64,000 bases of DNA from Cavia porcellus (GCF_034190915.1 NW_026947491.1:19098101-19162100), one strand, 5' to 3'. Positions 1-11,603 are shown, numbered from the stretch's first letter. Notes: generated by a model not told the origin, from the letters alone. Numbers and translations: made by a program.

Positions 1-1086
1 TACTGATGCCTCTGGCCACAATAAAGGTTTCATATTCAAAGGCTCCCTTCAGCCAAAGAAATAAAGATTTCCTTCCATTAAAATGCAGAATTTGGAACTA
101 TCATCCTAGTTTTACAAACTGCACATGATGGAATAGGAGCTCAATTGAAAACAATTATTGTGCATTGTCAATTCTTAAAATACTAACTTGAAATTTTCTC
201 TGCATTCTGTTTGTGTTAATAAAAGAACTCTGATTAAAGCTTATTTGGATGACTATTGGCAGACAGTCAACTATAAAATGGAACATTGTGGGACTATCCA
301 ATTGGTCTCAGACATGTGTTTCAGAAAATGGTTATAGCAATTCTTACGGAGTAAAATACACAAAGAAGGCTTAAATATAAGATATATTTTAATATGTGAG
401 GATTTTATGTGATAAAAGATGTGCAGGATTCAGGTCTAGAAACTTGATTCAATATGCAAATATGAGTTTTCAGGATCGTGGATGCAGGAGGAAGGGAGGA
501 AGTCTGTGTCCCATGAGGCATCCCAGCATTTTCAGACAGCACCAGAAAGTCCTCATTTTACAAACTCAAGAATGGGCTGAGAAGGAGATGAATGCGCTCC
601 CTTAGACATCCCCAAATCGGGATTACATGGAGATCCATGAAACAAGGCCCAGATATTGCCCATGAAGCTGACATGCAAAAATGAAACAGGAACTTTCCAA
701 AAGGCAAAAGTCATGGAGAAGTGCATAGGGGTTGCACTAAGAAAAAAGAAAATTTAGTTAGTTTTTGAAATATTTTTCTCCAATTCCAGTAACAGCCCAC
801 AAATACAAAGTTCTCTGCCCTGCTTCAAACCTTCCCATGGAAAGGCTGACATCAGTAAAATACAGTCAGCAAGTCAGAAACTGTTCAGGACAGAAATATT
901 CTAATGTTAAACATTCCCACATAAACTGTGTTCATAATCAACAAATCCTTCCCTGTATTCAAATTTCACTTTGTGTGAAAATGTGAAAAGTGTCTCAGTG
1001 TCAGGAGTCAGCTCTGATCCTCCTGTGAAAATTCCTCTCCCTGGGAAGCACTAAAGCATCCCGCCCTGGGTTCCACCCTTATACCC
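1..1086. other. 5' flank of first V segment, no gene seen
   Basis: AT-rich intergenic DNA upstream of the clan II V pseudogene. Short open frames here show no family resemblance. I see no recognisable repeat or RNA gene. Confidence 0.5.
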
Positions 1087-1094
1087 ATGCAAAG
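1087..1094 (+). promoter_or_regulatory. Octamer-like promoter element of the clan II V pseudogene
   Basis: ATGCAAAG matches the Ig promoter octamer ATGCAAAT at 7 of 8 positions and lies about 75 bp upstream of the leader ATG at 1170, the expected position for a VH promoter. Confidence 0.5.
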
Positions 1095-1169
1095 CAGCCC
1101 AGGCTTAGGAAGAAAAGCCATCTCTGGCTAAGCAGCCCCAGTCTCCTCCTACAGGACTCTTCACTGAGC

Positions 1170-1450
1170 ATGGAGTTCTTGCCTCTGCTCCTCTGCCTGG
1201 TGGCAGCACCCTACTGTGAGTGTCTCTGAGGTTCAGGAGGCTGACTGGGCACAGGGAGCCAGGTGGGCTTGACTGATGGTGATGCTTCCTGTCCTCAGGT
1301 GTCCTGTCTGAGGGGCAGCTACAGGAATCAGGATCTGGCCTAGTGAAGCCTTCAGAGATCTTGTCCCTCACCACACAAACTCTAGATTCTCTTTAACCAG
1401 ATATGGTGTCACCTGGATCTGTCAGGTTTCAGGGAAGGGGCTGGAGTGGA
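1170..1450 (+). pseudogene. IGHV clan II (VH4/mouse VH2-like) pseudogene, truncated after FR2
   Basis: An antigen-receptor V segment that cannot be used. L-PART1 (1170-1215) is open and begins MEFLPLLLCLVAAPY; it is followed by a GTGAGT donor, an 83-bp intron and a CAG acceptor at 1296-1298. The V exon starts GQLQESGSGLVKPSE, typical of clan II. It then suffers a small indel near the first-cysteine codon, which is lost, so the original frame runs into TAA. In the shifted frame a tract like FSLTRYGV and a FR2 with GKGLEW are still legible. Homology stops after FR2 (about 1450): there is no CDR2, FR3 or recombination signal. Clan assignment is good; subgroup is inferred. Confidence 0.85.
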
Positions 1451-2251
1451 GTAAAGCAAAGCTCAAAAGAAACAAAGGTATTTTGCACGACTAAAGAGAC
1501 CTAAGAAGTGGAGGGATGTTAAATGGATTCTGATGAAACAAGAATTAAAGAGTTTTAGTCACACATATAAGGGTCTACCATAAATGTATCCATTATATAC
1601 TGTTAAGGCGAGTGATAAAAATTAATAATAACTAAAAAATGAAAATAAATGTAGTAAATAGTAGGACAGAGGAAGGTAATGATATTTGAAAATGAGAAAC
1701 TCAGCAGGCTCCACATGAACTCTGGTGCTGTTTCCTTTCAGGAAAGAGCAGAACACCACAGTAACACACTTTTTCACCACAGGGGAAGTGGTCTGTGAAT
1801 TGCAACAGGAGAGTCCATGAGCTTGGCCGGGAATCAGTCTGCTCACAGATCAGGAGAGCAAAGACCCATAGATCGGGGGTGACATTCACATGCCATTAGA
1901 TCCTAGATGGAGAGCACAGCTGTTCTTGGCACTAAACATTTCACATGTTTACAGGGTAAGCATCATTAATATAAAATGCATGATCTATGTATATGAATAA
2001 AAATCATGAAGAATTGAAAACACAACAGAACACTACTACTCGAGTTATTTTTGTTATCAGGTATCCAGCACACAACTTAGCACCAGTCACCACACAGGCA
2101 CACTGCTGCGGAGCGAATCCCTGACCTTATGAGTTGTCAAGTTCTCTTGAATGTGTCTTTGTTACCAAACCTGTCCAGCACAGTCACACCTGTTGTGGAC
2201 ACTCCCTGTTCTGATGGTCTCAGCACAGTGCTGTCTATGTAGCAGGAGGAA
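1451..2251. other. Intergenic, V upstream region
   Basis: No gene or clear mobile element recognised between the truncated clan II V and the octamer of the next V. The block just upstream of the octamer (from about 2200) resembles the upstream region of the other VH3-like segments. Confidence 0.4.
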
Positions 2252-2259
2252 ATGCAAAT
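2252..2259 (+). promoter_or_regulatory. Ig octamer ATGCAAAT (VH promoter)
   Basis: A perfect octamer about 128 bp upstream of the mutated leader start at 2380. The spacing matches the functional V segment of this window (octamer 23898, ATG 24028). The promoter element has outlived the gene. Confidence 0.75.
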
Positions 2260-2379
2260 AAGTCCCCCTTGTGCTCATGAAATTCACCCCAGCCCTCACC
2301 CTGCAGCTCTGTAAAGGAACCCAGCCGTAGTGCCCAGCTGTTCCCACTCACCAATCAGGACTGAGCACACACGATCACT

Positions 2380-2833
2380 ACGGAATTGGAGATGAAATGA
2401 GTTTTCCTGTTTGCACTTTTGAGAGGTAAATTATTGAGAACAATGGATATGGGATCAAAAGTGCATGACTGGGATAAACAGTGGATTTGTGTGACAGTTT
2501 CCTGAGCAAGTCATCCCTGTGTTTGCATGTGTTCAGGCTGAAATGCCAATGATGGAGGCCAGGAGACACATGGTGCAGCCTGGGGCCTCCCTGAAACTCT
2601 CCTCTGCAACTTCAGGATTCACCTTCAGTGACTATGTGTTGAGCTAGCTCTGCCAGGCTACAGAAAAGGGGCTGGAGTGGATCTCTGACATAAACTCTAA
2701 TTATAGTAAAATATACTATGCCGACTCCATGAAAGGCTGATTCACCACCTCCCTAGAGAAGGACAAGAACACTCTGTATCTGCAGATGAGCAGCCTGAGA
2801 CCCGAGGACAAGGCCATGTATTAATGTACAAGA
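2380..2833 (+). pseudogene. IGHV3-like (clan III) pseudogene
   Basis: Full-length VH3-type V segment with many lesions. L-PART1 (2380-2425) has ATG changed to ACG and a TGA where the leader tryptophan should be, but keeps a GTAAAT donor. The V-exon acceptor AG is mutated to AT near 2529. The V region begins about 2540. FR1 ends with serine in place of the first cysteine; the FR2 tryptophan codon is TAG; the FR3 arginine after KG is TGA; the tyrosine before the last cysteine is TAA. CDR1 reads GFTFSDYV and FR3 keeps [12 protein letters not shown]. It belongs to the same family as the intact segment at 24028. Confidence 0.9.
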
Positions 2834-2835
2834 CT

Positions 2836-2873
2836 TACATTGAGTGACATCAGTGCAAGCCCAGACACAAACT
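2836..2873 (+). promoter_or_regulatory. Degenerate V recombination signal
   Basis: Heptamer TACATTG (5 of 7 to CACAGTG) at 2836-2842, 22-bp spacer, nonamer ACACAAACT at 2865-2873. Loss of the first heptamer base would be expected to abolish RAG cutting. Confidence 0.6.
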
Positions 2874-2894
2874 TCCCTGTTGAGGCACTGGGAA

Positions 2895-2908
2895 GCTGCA
2901 GAGGATGC
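2895..2908 (+). promoter_or_regulatory. Decayed CTCF-like motif behind the recombination signal
   Basis: GCTGCAGAGGATGC matches the core consensus CCASYAGRKGGCRS at 10 of 14 positions. It begins 22 bp after the nonamer, the same place as the better motifs behind the other VH3-like segments. Confidence 0.3.
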
Positions 2909-2909
2909 T

Positions 2910-4616
2910 GTGTCCCACAGCAAAACAGTCAAGGCCCAGGAGCAGCTGCAGGAAATGAAGCTGGCAAGTGAGGGCTTCCTGGTCGCCTCTGGTGTTTCAT
3001 CTCTGCTTTAGAGTCATGTGACTTGAGGAGATCCCAAAATTCAGAGGTTTCTGATCACATATGATGTGTCCAAGTTCAAGTAAATATTTTCTGTTAAATC
3101 TAATGGCATAACTGTATATTCATGTTTTGACTTTCTCCATTTCCTTTGTATTAATTTCACTTGATGGGAAAACAAGACTTGTATGCATCTTGAAAAAACT
3201 TATGAATGTGTCAGAATTAGGTTTCTTTTAAGTTTTAAATCATCATCATCTAAAAATTCATCCAATTTTTCCCAATGATGAGTTGTCTCATGTAAAAATA
3301 AATGCTCTGCATTTGGAAGTTAAATCCTTCCCGTCTCTGTGTACAGGGTCTGAGAACACATGGCCCTCTTCTGTTTCGTCACTTCAGGATACCTGGTCCA
3401 CAGCATCGGCCCCGGCACCCTGTGAAAGAAATAGGGGCAGCCTTACTGGACTCAGGGCAGATTCCCCAGGCTTCTGTGTTCTCATTCTGTCAAAGGATGT
3501 GAGTTGAATCTGGACCTGCATCTTTGTTTTAGATCTTTGAAATCAGAGTCATAAAATATAGCCTAATTCAGTGTAATCTCCCTGTGCCTTTGCCTCCGTT
3601 TGACTCTGTCTCTGTCTCTATCTATCTCTATGTGTGTGTGTCTGTTACTGTCTCTGTCTCTATGTCTCTGTCTCTCTGCCTCTTTCTCCTCCCCTCTGTC
3701 ATTTTCTGATCTCAAAGTGTTCAATAATGAGACTATGTAAGGTCAAATACTCTAGTTTCATAATATTCACTGTTTCTTTCCTAAATAGATTCTCATATTT
3801 CTGCCTTTACACTTATCCTTTGTTTTATCTCAAGATCTTACCTCAGATAATTCTACAAGTATGAGGCACATAGGTATTAGCTGGTATGACATAATTGAAT
3901 AGACCTGTATACTTATTATTATTCTTTTAGTTATGGTCTTATAAAATATATTTTGGTTTGATTAAAGTCTTCTTTGAAACAGGAACACACACTTGGAGAG
4001 AATAAAATTACTTGCACAGATGCCTGTTTCCTGAAGGCAGAGCCTAAAGGTGAGGTTAACATACAAAGGCCACTGTCCCTCACATGTGCCCATTGATCTC
4101 ACAATTACAGTCCTCTTGAGAAGTCAGATACACCTCCACCTCTTCCCCCTGCTCAGTACCCGAACTGGACCACAGTCATCACTGAGGTGTCCTGAGGTTA
4201 AGGACTAAAATGTTCTCTTTTTGAGATGATGTCCCAAGTTCATCTGTTGTTTCAAATACAAAACTAGGATTGCCTTCCAGAGCACCTCACCACCTGAGAT
4301 GTAGATACTCTTCACTGCTAGAACTTCTGAATTCCCCCCACCAGAAAATCCCAGAGATTCCTAGATTTTCTTTATTTCCTTCTTCTCTTGTATTTAGTGT
4401 TCAGTTCTGATTATGAAAATGTCATTTTCAGTGACTGATCATAGAATTCTGACTCATGTAAGAGCTGAAAATTGGCCACCGAAATTTGGCCAAGGTTTCA
4501 TTTGAAACTGTAAGGCATACAAATTAATTACCCACATATTCAGATCTACAAAAATCTCCACAGTGGATGGGGTACTTGATAAGGAGCACAGGCTAAATCC
4601 CATATTTCCAGGGCTG
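2910..4616. other. Downstream flank of VH3-like V, paralogous to 24590-25950
   Basis: No gene. The order of sequence blocks follows the flank of the functional V at 24590-25950, for example the tract near 3350 beginning GTCTGAGAAC and the tract near 4275 beginning CCTTCCAGAG. A TCTCTG/GT simple repeat lies at about 3596-3680. Confidence 0.6.
3596..3685. repeat. TCTCTG/GT-rich simple repeat
   Basis: Low-complexity pyrimidine tract with a short GTGTGTGTG stretch. A shorter TC repeat sits at the paralogous place near 25201. Confidence 0.7.
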
Positions 4617-4710
4617 AACCTTCATCCCCTGCTGACACAGGCAAGAACCAGGTCTTCCTGCAGCTCAACTCTCCAGCCACTGAGGACATGGCCATGTATT
4701 ATGTGCAAGA
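4617..4710 (+). pseudogene. Clan II IGHV FR3 fragment
   Basis: Only the 3' part of a clan II V exon remains. A broken frame reads like GKNQVFLQL followed by an ATEDMAMYY-type FR3 end and CAR, with two or so bases missing between the tyrosine and the cysteine. The leader, FR1 and FR2 are absent; upstream DNA does not resemble a V exon. It keeps an intact heptamer directly behind it. Confidence 0.75.
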
Positions 4711-4749
4711 CACAGTGAGAGGGTATCACTGTGAAAAAAAAAACCCCAT
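4711..4749 (+). promoter_or_regulatory. V recombination signal of the FR3 fragment
   Basis: Consensus heptamer CACAGTG at 4711-4717, then exactly 23 bp, then a poor nonamer AAACCCCAT at 4741-4749. The signal is recognisable although the coding part is a stub. Confidence 0.6.
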
Positions 4750-6260
4750 CGTGTACAGTGTAATCTTCTGTTTATTTGCACACTGTATTATTCAGCTTTA
4801 TAAGTCTGGAATGCATAACTTAGGTTAGGCAAATTGAAAAGGTTTAAAGTTTCATTTTGGATCAGCTTTTCCTTGCCTGTGCAGCCCTGATACTTCAGAG
4901 CTGGAGTCCTTACATCTCCTATGAAAGCATTTGGTTAGCAACCTAAATTCATGCCTCTAGACCCCACTCCTGAAAGTGCCACTATGTCCTTTTAATGCTA
5001 TAGGTAGGGGACAAAATTTCAACGTACAACTGTGGGATACTGAAGTCTGGAATCAGAGCACAACCTGAAGTCATACACACAGGTCAGGGGCTTGGCATAA
5101 ACATAATAAAAAGCATACTTCCTAAAAATAAATGAATCAAATATTTTTAGAAAAGGAAAAATTTTTAAAAGCCATAATACAACCCAAAAACATAAAAATG
5201 CTGTAGATATCCATAAAAATCTGTGTCAGGATAATATACAGCCATGTCCCGGACTAGTAGAAATCATTCATAACATGCATATGTGAGAGATGAATACTTC
5301 AAAGTATACAGAGAATATTATATTCTATAAAATAAAGCTACAAATGCAATGATAAAATGAATGAAAAGTCTCAACACAGTCTTCAAAAAATCAAAGATAG
5401 ATAAGTGAAATAAGAATTGAAAATCATGTACCATTATTAGTTATCACCAAGAAAATTAAACTTATTCACAAGAGATTACATTAAAGCAGGCAGTTTAAAA
5501 GAACGATGAAAATCATAGGGAAGTGGGAAAGTGAACAGCTAAGGAGGATAAATGTAATCTCAGTATGTTTATGCATGTTTAAAGATGCAAAATGAAACTC
5601 ACTACTCTGTACATATACATCAAACCCTAATAGCAAATTAAATTTGCTTAAATACAAATACAAATTTGCATATCTTACAATGGGTGATAGAAAAAAAGCA
5701 AAATTAAGCTTTACTGAGGATACCAAGAATCATTGTGTCTTACTTCTTCCTGAGAAAATGTAAACAGTCAAAATTCTGAAATCCACTTTGGCTGTTCTTT
5801 TACAGTGCAAATCAGCCTCAGCATACAATCTCAGCAGTTACAGATTGAAGGCAGGTGACAGAAGTACAGTGTCACAGATAACCTGTGAACTGCTCCCGGT
5901 TTAAATTCCTAGTGACATATCACAGTGTGACCACTTTCCTAGGTGGTTGGAGTTCATCTCTGTTTTTAGGACACAGGCTTCCAGCACTTGATTTAATATT
6001 TTGTTTTGTTTTGTTTTGTAACTTCAGTTTTTCAATGGAATCAAGAAACTTAAGTAATTTGTAGCAAGTGAAGTTTTGCTGTTTTGTTGTTCTATTTGTA
6101 ATACAAAAATATGAAATCCACTATTTCTCATGTAATTATATTTGCAAGACAACGTGTAGCATTTCTTGCAGTAAGTTGAAATTTACAAATTTTAATTACC
6201 TATTAATAAATCCACTGAGAAATTTACACCGAGATACATTTTCTTGTGTATTTATTTGTA
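4750..6260. other. Intergenic, AT-rich, no gene recognised
   Basis: No coding potential beyond chance. A short TTTTG repeat lies at about 6000-6020. No other repeat family recognised. Confidence 0.45.
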
Positions 6261-6333
6261 TGGCTCCAGGGACAAAAGTCAGGGCCACATATAGGATAGG
6301 AAAGGAGTCTACCACTGAGCTATGGCCCCACCC
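6261..6333 (-). mobile_element. Old ID-like tRNA-derived SINE fragment
   Basis: On the minus strand the 5' end reads GGGTGGGGCCATAGCTCAGT, then GGTAGACTCC, i.e. a Pol III A-box (TAGCTCAGTGGTAGA). The B-box half is strongly diverged. The element is much older than the SINE at 13688. Confidence 0.6.
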
Positions 6334-7181
6334 TTATCTTTATATATTGGGGTATTTCTGAATGTCATTGCTCAGCTGCTGTCCCACATAGAGTCAGGAC
6401 AGCTCTGCTCATGTGTCTAGTCTTACACAGCAGGTCCCTATGCACCCTTTTAATCTATTCATCCTTCCCATTGAAATTAATGTTATGAGGAATCAGGCCA
6501 CAGGATTATTATTAGATTTTTGGATGGCAGGAAAAAAGCAATAAAACACCAAGTCGTGTTATGCATGTGTATTAATTACCATTATGAAGGCAATCAGTAT
6601 GTACAGAAAATATGTGCAAGTAAAAATAAAAGTTTAAAATAAAAATTAATGTGAACCAAGTGTAATATGCTGGATTAAAGTCTCTCTGACTGAGAAGCTA
6701 GGAACAAAAAACAGTTTCAAGAACATGGATACAGAGCAGTCCACAGACTGCATAAGGGCTGGTACCTGTCCCAGACACAAATGTGGCTCATTAGCACAGT
6801 CCTGGATTCCCATGGCTTCTTTTGTTTCCATAGTAGGCAAACAGCACTCATGGCAGTGGAGATGATGTTGGACACTTGTGTCTCCCTGCTAAAGAGGTCC
6901 CATCCTGAGTGACCTCTGCATCCAGCATGTTCACCTCTTCACAGTGGAGGTAAGAATGCACAGTCCCCAAGCTCAGGGTCTCCCAGTGAGAAGGGATGGC
7001 GCTGGGCTCTGCTCTCCATCATTATTCACTCAGAAATGCTCATCCCCCTTTCCTGAGGCAAAAACAAATTGATAAAAATGTCAGCACATGGAAGAATTCT
7101 TCAAGGAATCTAAGTTACGGCACTTAGTAGATTCCATCTTCATGCTACCTTAGGGAATGTGTAAAGCACTGTTAGATTCTA
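6334..7181. other. Spacer paralogous to 45790-46640
   Basis: Shares a colinear series of tracts with 45.8-46.6 kb, for example the one around AATGTGGCTCATTAG at 6780 against 46211, and CCAGCATGTTCACCTC at 6934 against 46380. No coding function seen. It ends at the L1 insertion point. Confidence 0.6.
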
Positions 7182-7186
7182 ACTTT

Positions 7187-7985
7187 CTTTTTAAATTTTT
7201 ATTTAAAGAAAGTGTAAAGAAAACAGAAAATAGGTAGAAATAATACGTATATTCAGAGAAAAAATAAACGTTAAGAAATCACTAGTTGATGTTTACATAT
7301 TGTCATTTTACAAATAGTTGTTTAAGATAAAAAATGGAACATGTAAAGAGGGAATTCAAATAGGAAGACCGAAAAACAGTTCTGTTTAACTGTCCAGCAA
7401 AAATTTAGTAAAATGGTTGTCAATCCTATACACTTAAACAAACCTGCAGTTATCCATATCTTCATTTATGTTTAGATTAAACAAACTAAAGCAGGTTTAA
7501 ATCATTCTCAACAAAGAAGAATAGTATTCCTGGATTTCACATCATGACACTCCATGATCAGCACTGGGTACTATGGTGTCTTTTTTTTAAAGTTTAATTT
7601 AAAGAAAGATGAAACAAAACAGAAAACAGGTAGAAATAATACATAATTTCAAAGAAAAAAATAAACAGTAAGAAATCACTGATTTAATAGTTGATGATTA
7701 CAGATTGTCTTCTTACAAATAGTTATTCAAGATACTAAAGTGGAGCTTATAAACTGGGATGCAAACCGTGAGACTGAAACCAGTTCTGATCAACTATCCA
7801 ACAAAAACTTAAAAATATGGTTATCAATCTTATACACTTAAACATACATGCAGTTGTGCATTTCTTCAATTATGTTGAGATTGAATAAACCCAATCAGCC
7901 TAATATCACTCTGAACAAAGAATAATACTATTGCTGGGTTTCACATTATGACACTCCAGGATCAGCACTGAGTATTTTAGTGTCT
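7187..7985 (-). repeat. Two tandem copies (about 395 bp) of the L1 3' end
   Basis: 7187-7580 and 7581-7985 are direct repeats. Both carry the tract TAGAAATAATAC, the tract CAACAAAAACTT or a close variant, TATACACTTAAAC, and a T-rich start that is the complement of an A tail. In the transcript sense each unit ends in an A-rich tail. Confidence 0.85.
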
Positions 7986-8562
7986 CTTTTTATTCAAAGT
8001 ATCTGTTCATTTTATCATGTGTCATATGATCAGGTCTCATAAACTGTTTATAGGTTCTACACATGCATGAGTATTAACATATATTTCTATCCTTTCTATA
8101 TTAAAGGGAGAAACAAAACAAAACATATTCCTATAAATCCATGAAATGAAATAAACATGTAAGACAGTTGTACAAATCATTCCACCATAGTTCTTGTGTT
8201 GTCTCTTGTTATCTCCAATGAAATTGGCTATATCATCAGACATAATAGTATAAATTGAATATAACAGTACATAACAGCATTAATGAAAACATAATTTCCG
8301 TATAGTATAGAACTTCAAAAAACAGCATTTATCAAACCAGAATGTGTATCGTAGAGTCTTGTCATCTTCAGTGTAGTTGCCTATACTCTCGGACTTGATA
8401 CTATCAATCATATCAGTTTTGAATAAAATCCTCCCTGTCTCATTTTTATCATGCTCTTTTTTTGCCATCAGTTGTCTGCTTATCTTCTTCATTCTGTTTT
8501 CTGCTCCATTCTTAGAGGCCCCTCTGCCACTGTTCCTGGAGTCCTACTACTTCTCTCTCTCT

Positions 8563-9569
8563 CTAGAATGTCTGGAGTATTCTCTGTAGAGTTGGATTGG
8601 TGGTTGCAAATTTCCCAAGTTCCTCTTTGTCTTGGAAGCATCTTCTTTCTCCATCAGTTTCTAGAGACAGGTTAGCAGGGTATATCCATCTGCAATGGAG
8701 GTTATTTTCTTTCAGGACTTATAATCTTTCACTCCAGGCTCTTCTTGACTTGATGGTTTGTGTCAAGAAGTCTGCCGTTATTCTGATGGGCCTTCCTCTG
8801 TAGGTTATCTGTCTCTTGTCTCTAACAACTTTTAATATTCTGTTCTTATATTGAATTTCTGGGATCTTGATTATTATATACCTGGGTGTAGCTCTGTTTT
8901 GGTTGTAGGTGGTTGGAGTTCTGTATGCCTCGTATATCAGAATATCATTTTCTTTTCTTATGTTTGGGAAGTTTCCTTAATTATTTCTGTGAATAACCAT
9001 TGTAGTTCTTTGTTTGTATCCCAGCTTCTTCATTTAAATTCTTTATTCTCAAGTTATAGATCAGTTTGTCATCTTCTAGCATTTGTATTGTTACTACGTG
9101 TTTCCTTGTTATTTTTAAAAAGTTTTTCCTTTCATAATCCGACATTGCAAAACTGTCCTTCAGTTTGGATAATCTATCCTTAGTTTCTTTCAAGCAGATT
9201 TGCCATCTCTCCATGGTTTTTAATTTCCTGGTAATCTCTTTGAATCTGCTTCATGTAGTCTATATTTTCTTTATGTTCTTAATCAAATGTTTCTCTCCTA
9301 TGTTTGAGTTCCTCCCTTCTTCCATCTGTGTCTGCTAAAGGAGTGCTTAGCATCTCTTTTATTAATCTTCTTATATTTTGCTTTCCTTGCCTAAATATTT
9401 CACTTTTGAACTTGTCTATGAGGTCCAAAATATATCTCTTTATGTCCACTGGTGCTGTGTCTGATATTGCATGTTTGTTGTCCTCATTCTCCTTTATGTT
9501 TAGCTGTCCTGGGTCAATGTTCTCAGGATTGGAGCCTGGGGACTTTTTGTTATTGCTTCCTCTTCCCAT
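8563..9569 (-). pseudogene. L1 ORF1 (nucleic-acid chaperone) pseudogene
   Basis: The start is best placed at MGRGSNNKKSPGS (9569). An N-terminal part with lysine and glutamine patches (down to about 9279) is followed after a frameshift by a segment with KLKDSFAMSDYERKN (8981-9214). The C-terminal domain is legible across frames: a GRPIRITADF-like tract, then IYPANLSLETDGEKE, ending at a TAG at 8563-8565. The implied length of about 335 residues fits ORF1p. ORF1p of live elements forms trimers and binds L1 RNA in cytoplasmic particles; this copy has several frameshifts and cannot be made. Confidence 0.75.
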
Positions 9570-10119
9570 TATTTTTGCTTCTTCCAGGAGGCCCCAGTTT
9601 ATTTCTCCATTGGTTACAATTCTTCTGAAGTGCACTGACTAGATAACCCTTCACCCTGCTGTGTGTTAGTGATTTGCAGACAGGGACAGCATATGCCAGC
9701 CCCTCCCGTCCAGATCAGTCAACTTGCTGTAGCCTGCACTACTGTATTACTTTGTGCCACCTCCCCTCCGGACCAGCCAAACCTCCGAGGCTCCACTAAG
9801 TCACTGTGGTTAGTGTGCACCACCACTGCAGAGACTTGACCTCAGATAACCTATTGGGTCTCAGTCAGATCATGTGACCCAGGCCTAGCTCACTCCACCA
9901 ATCCCGTTTGGGGAGGGAAAAATTGAATGAAGTCACTGCTGCCCCTTGTACTTGCCAGTCCTGCCGGGTCCCAGAATGTCCTCTGCCAGAGCCCCCTTAT
10001 TTAGGAAATGTCTCCACTCTCATCGAACACCACAGGTTAATGTAGGCTCCCTGCCAACTCAGCTCTCCGTTGGGCTTGCTGACCCCCAAACTCAATGTAA
10101 CTGTGCCTCCAGTGAGTCG

Positions 10120-10338
10120 AAGCAGCAGGACCTCAGACGGCTCAGCAAGTCAAAGTGGTGGGACCTCAGATGGCTCAGCAAGTTGCCGCGGGACCCCAGC
10201 CAATCACAGCAGGACCCCAGTAAGTTGCAGCCAGGCTCCAATAAGTCATGGTACCCTGGCCAGTCATGGTGGGACCTCAGTAATTCGCAGCGGGACCCTG
10301 GCAAGTGACGGCATTGGCCAATCATGGCAGGATCTCGG
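10120..10338. repeat. Degenerate 21-bp minisatellite in the L1 5'UTR
   Basis: Units begin near 10179, 10200, 10221, 10242 (18 bp), 10260, 10281, 10302 (16 bp) and 10318. The general form is YAAKTCRYRGCRGGACCYCAG. An earlier longer unit starts at 10145. Most units are exactly 21 bp, which keeps frames open on both strands without indicating coding. Confidence 0.8.
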
Positions 10339-10528
10339 ACGTTCGTCAAGTCACCTTAATTTCTTCTTGGGACGAGAGAATTCATCTCCCTCTGTTTGGG
10401 GCTGCCTACTCTGTATTATGTTGAATTCTAAGTTGGCTATCTCAGGGAGCTTCTGTAACCAGTTGTTATCTATCTGTTATCTTTGCTCCTCTCAGATTCT
10501 AACATTTATGTTGACCCTGGGTAGTCTG

Positions 10529-11603
10529 AGGAGTGTCTGCTGTAGAACTCAGTAGTAAGTAATCACGAAAGCCCTTGCTGCATGAAGTTAAATTCAGCAA
10601 TAGTAAATAAGAACTGCACCCCTCTGGTTGAGTGAAGTCCCCTGAAAACTGGTGCCATCACTGTCACAGGTGAAAGCCTTTTATCTGCAGGTTCTGTGCT
10701 CTGCTCTGAGTTTCATGTGCAGCATTGTTTACACCATGCAGGGACTTAACAGCTCCAGGCATCTTCATAGCAATGCATCTTGCTACAAGAAATGTCTTTC
10801 AGTAAAATTTTAAGCAGTGTTTCAAAAAGCCTAGAGATTACACTACACACATGTAAAAATCTACTTTGTAGCAGATACAAAGTGTAAAGAACTAGAGATG
10901 AAACAAATGTATCTTCATATAAACCCATGAACTTACATATGTATGAGTGCATTTCACATGCACAAAGAGAGAAGTAATCAGATTAGTGTCTAAAATTCTA
11001 CAAAACTTTTGACAACCATTAGAAAGTTTTGGCCCATTTCACTGAGATACCATGTGTTTTTGTTCTCAAAATCCTGGATTACATCAATTGTTGAATGAGC
11101 AAATGAAGAATGGAGAATGCAAATTGATTTGAACAAGGACCCTGGAATGGATGTGAATAGATGCACATGGAATTTGAATTGAAGCTGTGTGTTATGCACT
11201 TGTGCTGTGTGCACCTCACAGTCCTGTTATCTTTGGTACCAGTGTGCTGATTTTCGTATTCCTAAACTTTTCTTCTATCTGCAGACACAACCAGCTCCCT
11301 GACCAGCTAGCTCTGCCCCTACACATCCTGTCCTGGAGTAGGAGGATTGGGCATGGAGCAAAGGACTCCAGAAACATCACTGAATTCTTAGAGGGCTCAG
11401 TCAGCATCCTTCACCCAGAGGCAAAGACAAAAATGGGTCCATCCTCTGTCTCCTTCTGATCTTCAAGTAGGAGCTTGAATCTCAGTTAAAAATGTTTTTT
11501 CTGAGCTACCAGATAAGTTTCATATTAGCTTCATTTGTCTTGTATCTCAATATTTAATATGTTCTCAGAGATTTGTAAAGTTAGTTTTCAAGAACATAGA
11601 ATA
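10529..11603. other. Upstream flank of clan II V, paralogous to 21110-22200 and 46600-47690
   Basis: Three-copy spacer. Shared tracts include GAGTTTCATGTGCAGCATTG (10709 here, 21302 there; a variant at 46796) and the CACAAAGAGA tract near 10962. No coding sense; it precedes a clan II V pseudogene in all three places. Confidence 0.7.

Larger units (their letters stand above)
7182..10528 (-). mobile_element. HAL1-like LINE-1: 5'UTR, ORF1 and 3'UTR, no ORF2
   Basis: A LINE-1-derived retrotransposon reading right to left. From 10528 it has a GC-rich 5'UTR with a 21-bp minisatellite, a decayed ORF1 (9569-8563), about 150 bp of spacer, then directly 3'UTR sequence. The 3'UTR (from about 8420 down) matches the 3'UTR of the + strand L1 near 53700 and 55320, including the tract GATAGTATCAA. 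The roughly 3.8-kb ORF2 is absent. The final part is a duplicated 400-bp 3'-end unit with A-rich tails. The flanks continue into each other when compared with 46540-46640, and short diverged target repeats resembling CTGTTAGATTCT are visible at both ends. Confidence 0.8.

Noticed and set aside
10120..10338. CRISPR-like array
   Set aside because: Units are degenerate, adjoining and without distinct spacers; the context is a mammalian L1.
10070..10555. A 161-residue open frame (and an 85-residue one opposite)
   Set aside because: It is produced by the 21-bp minisatellite, whose unit is a multiple of three, inside an L1 5'UTR.
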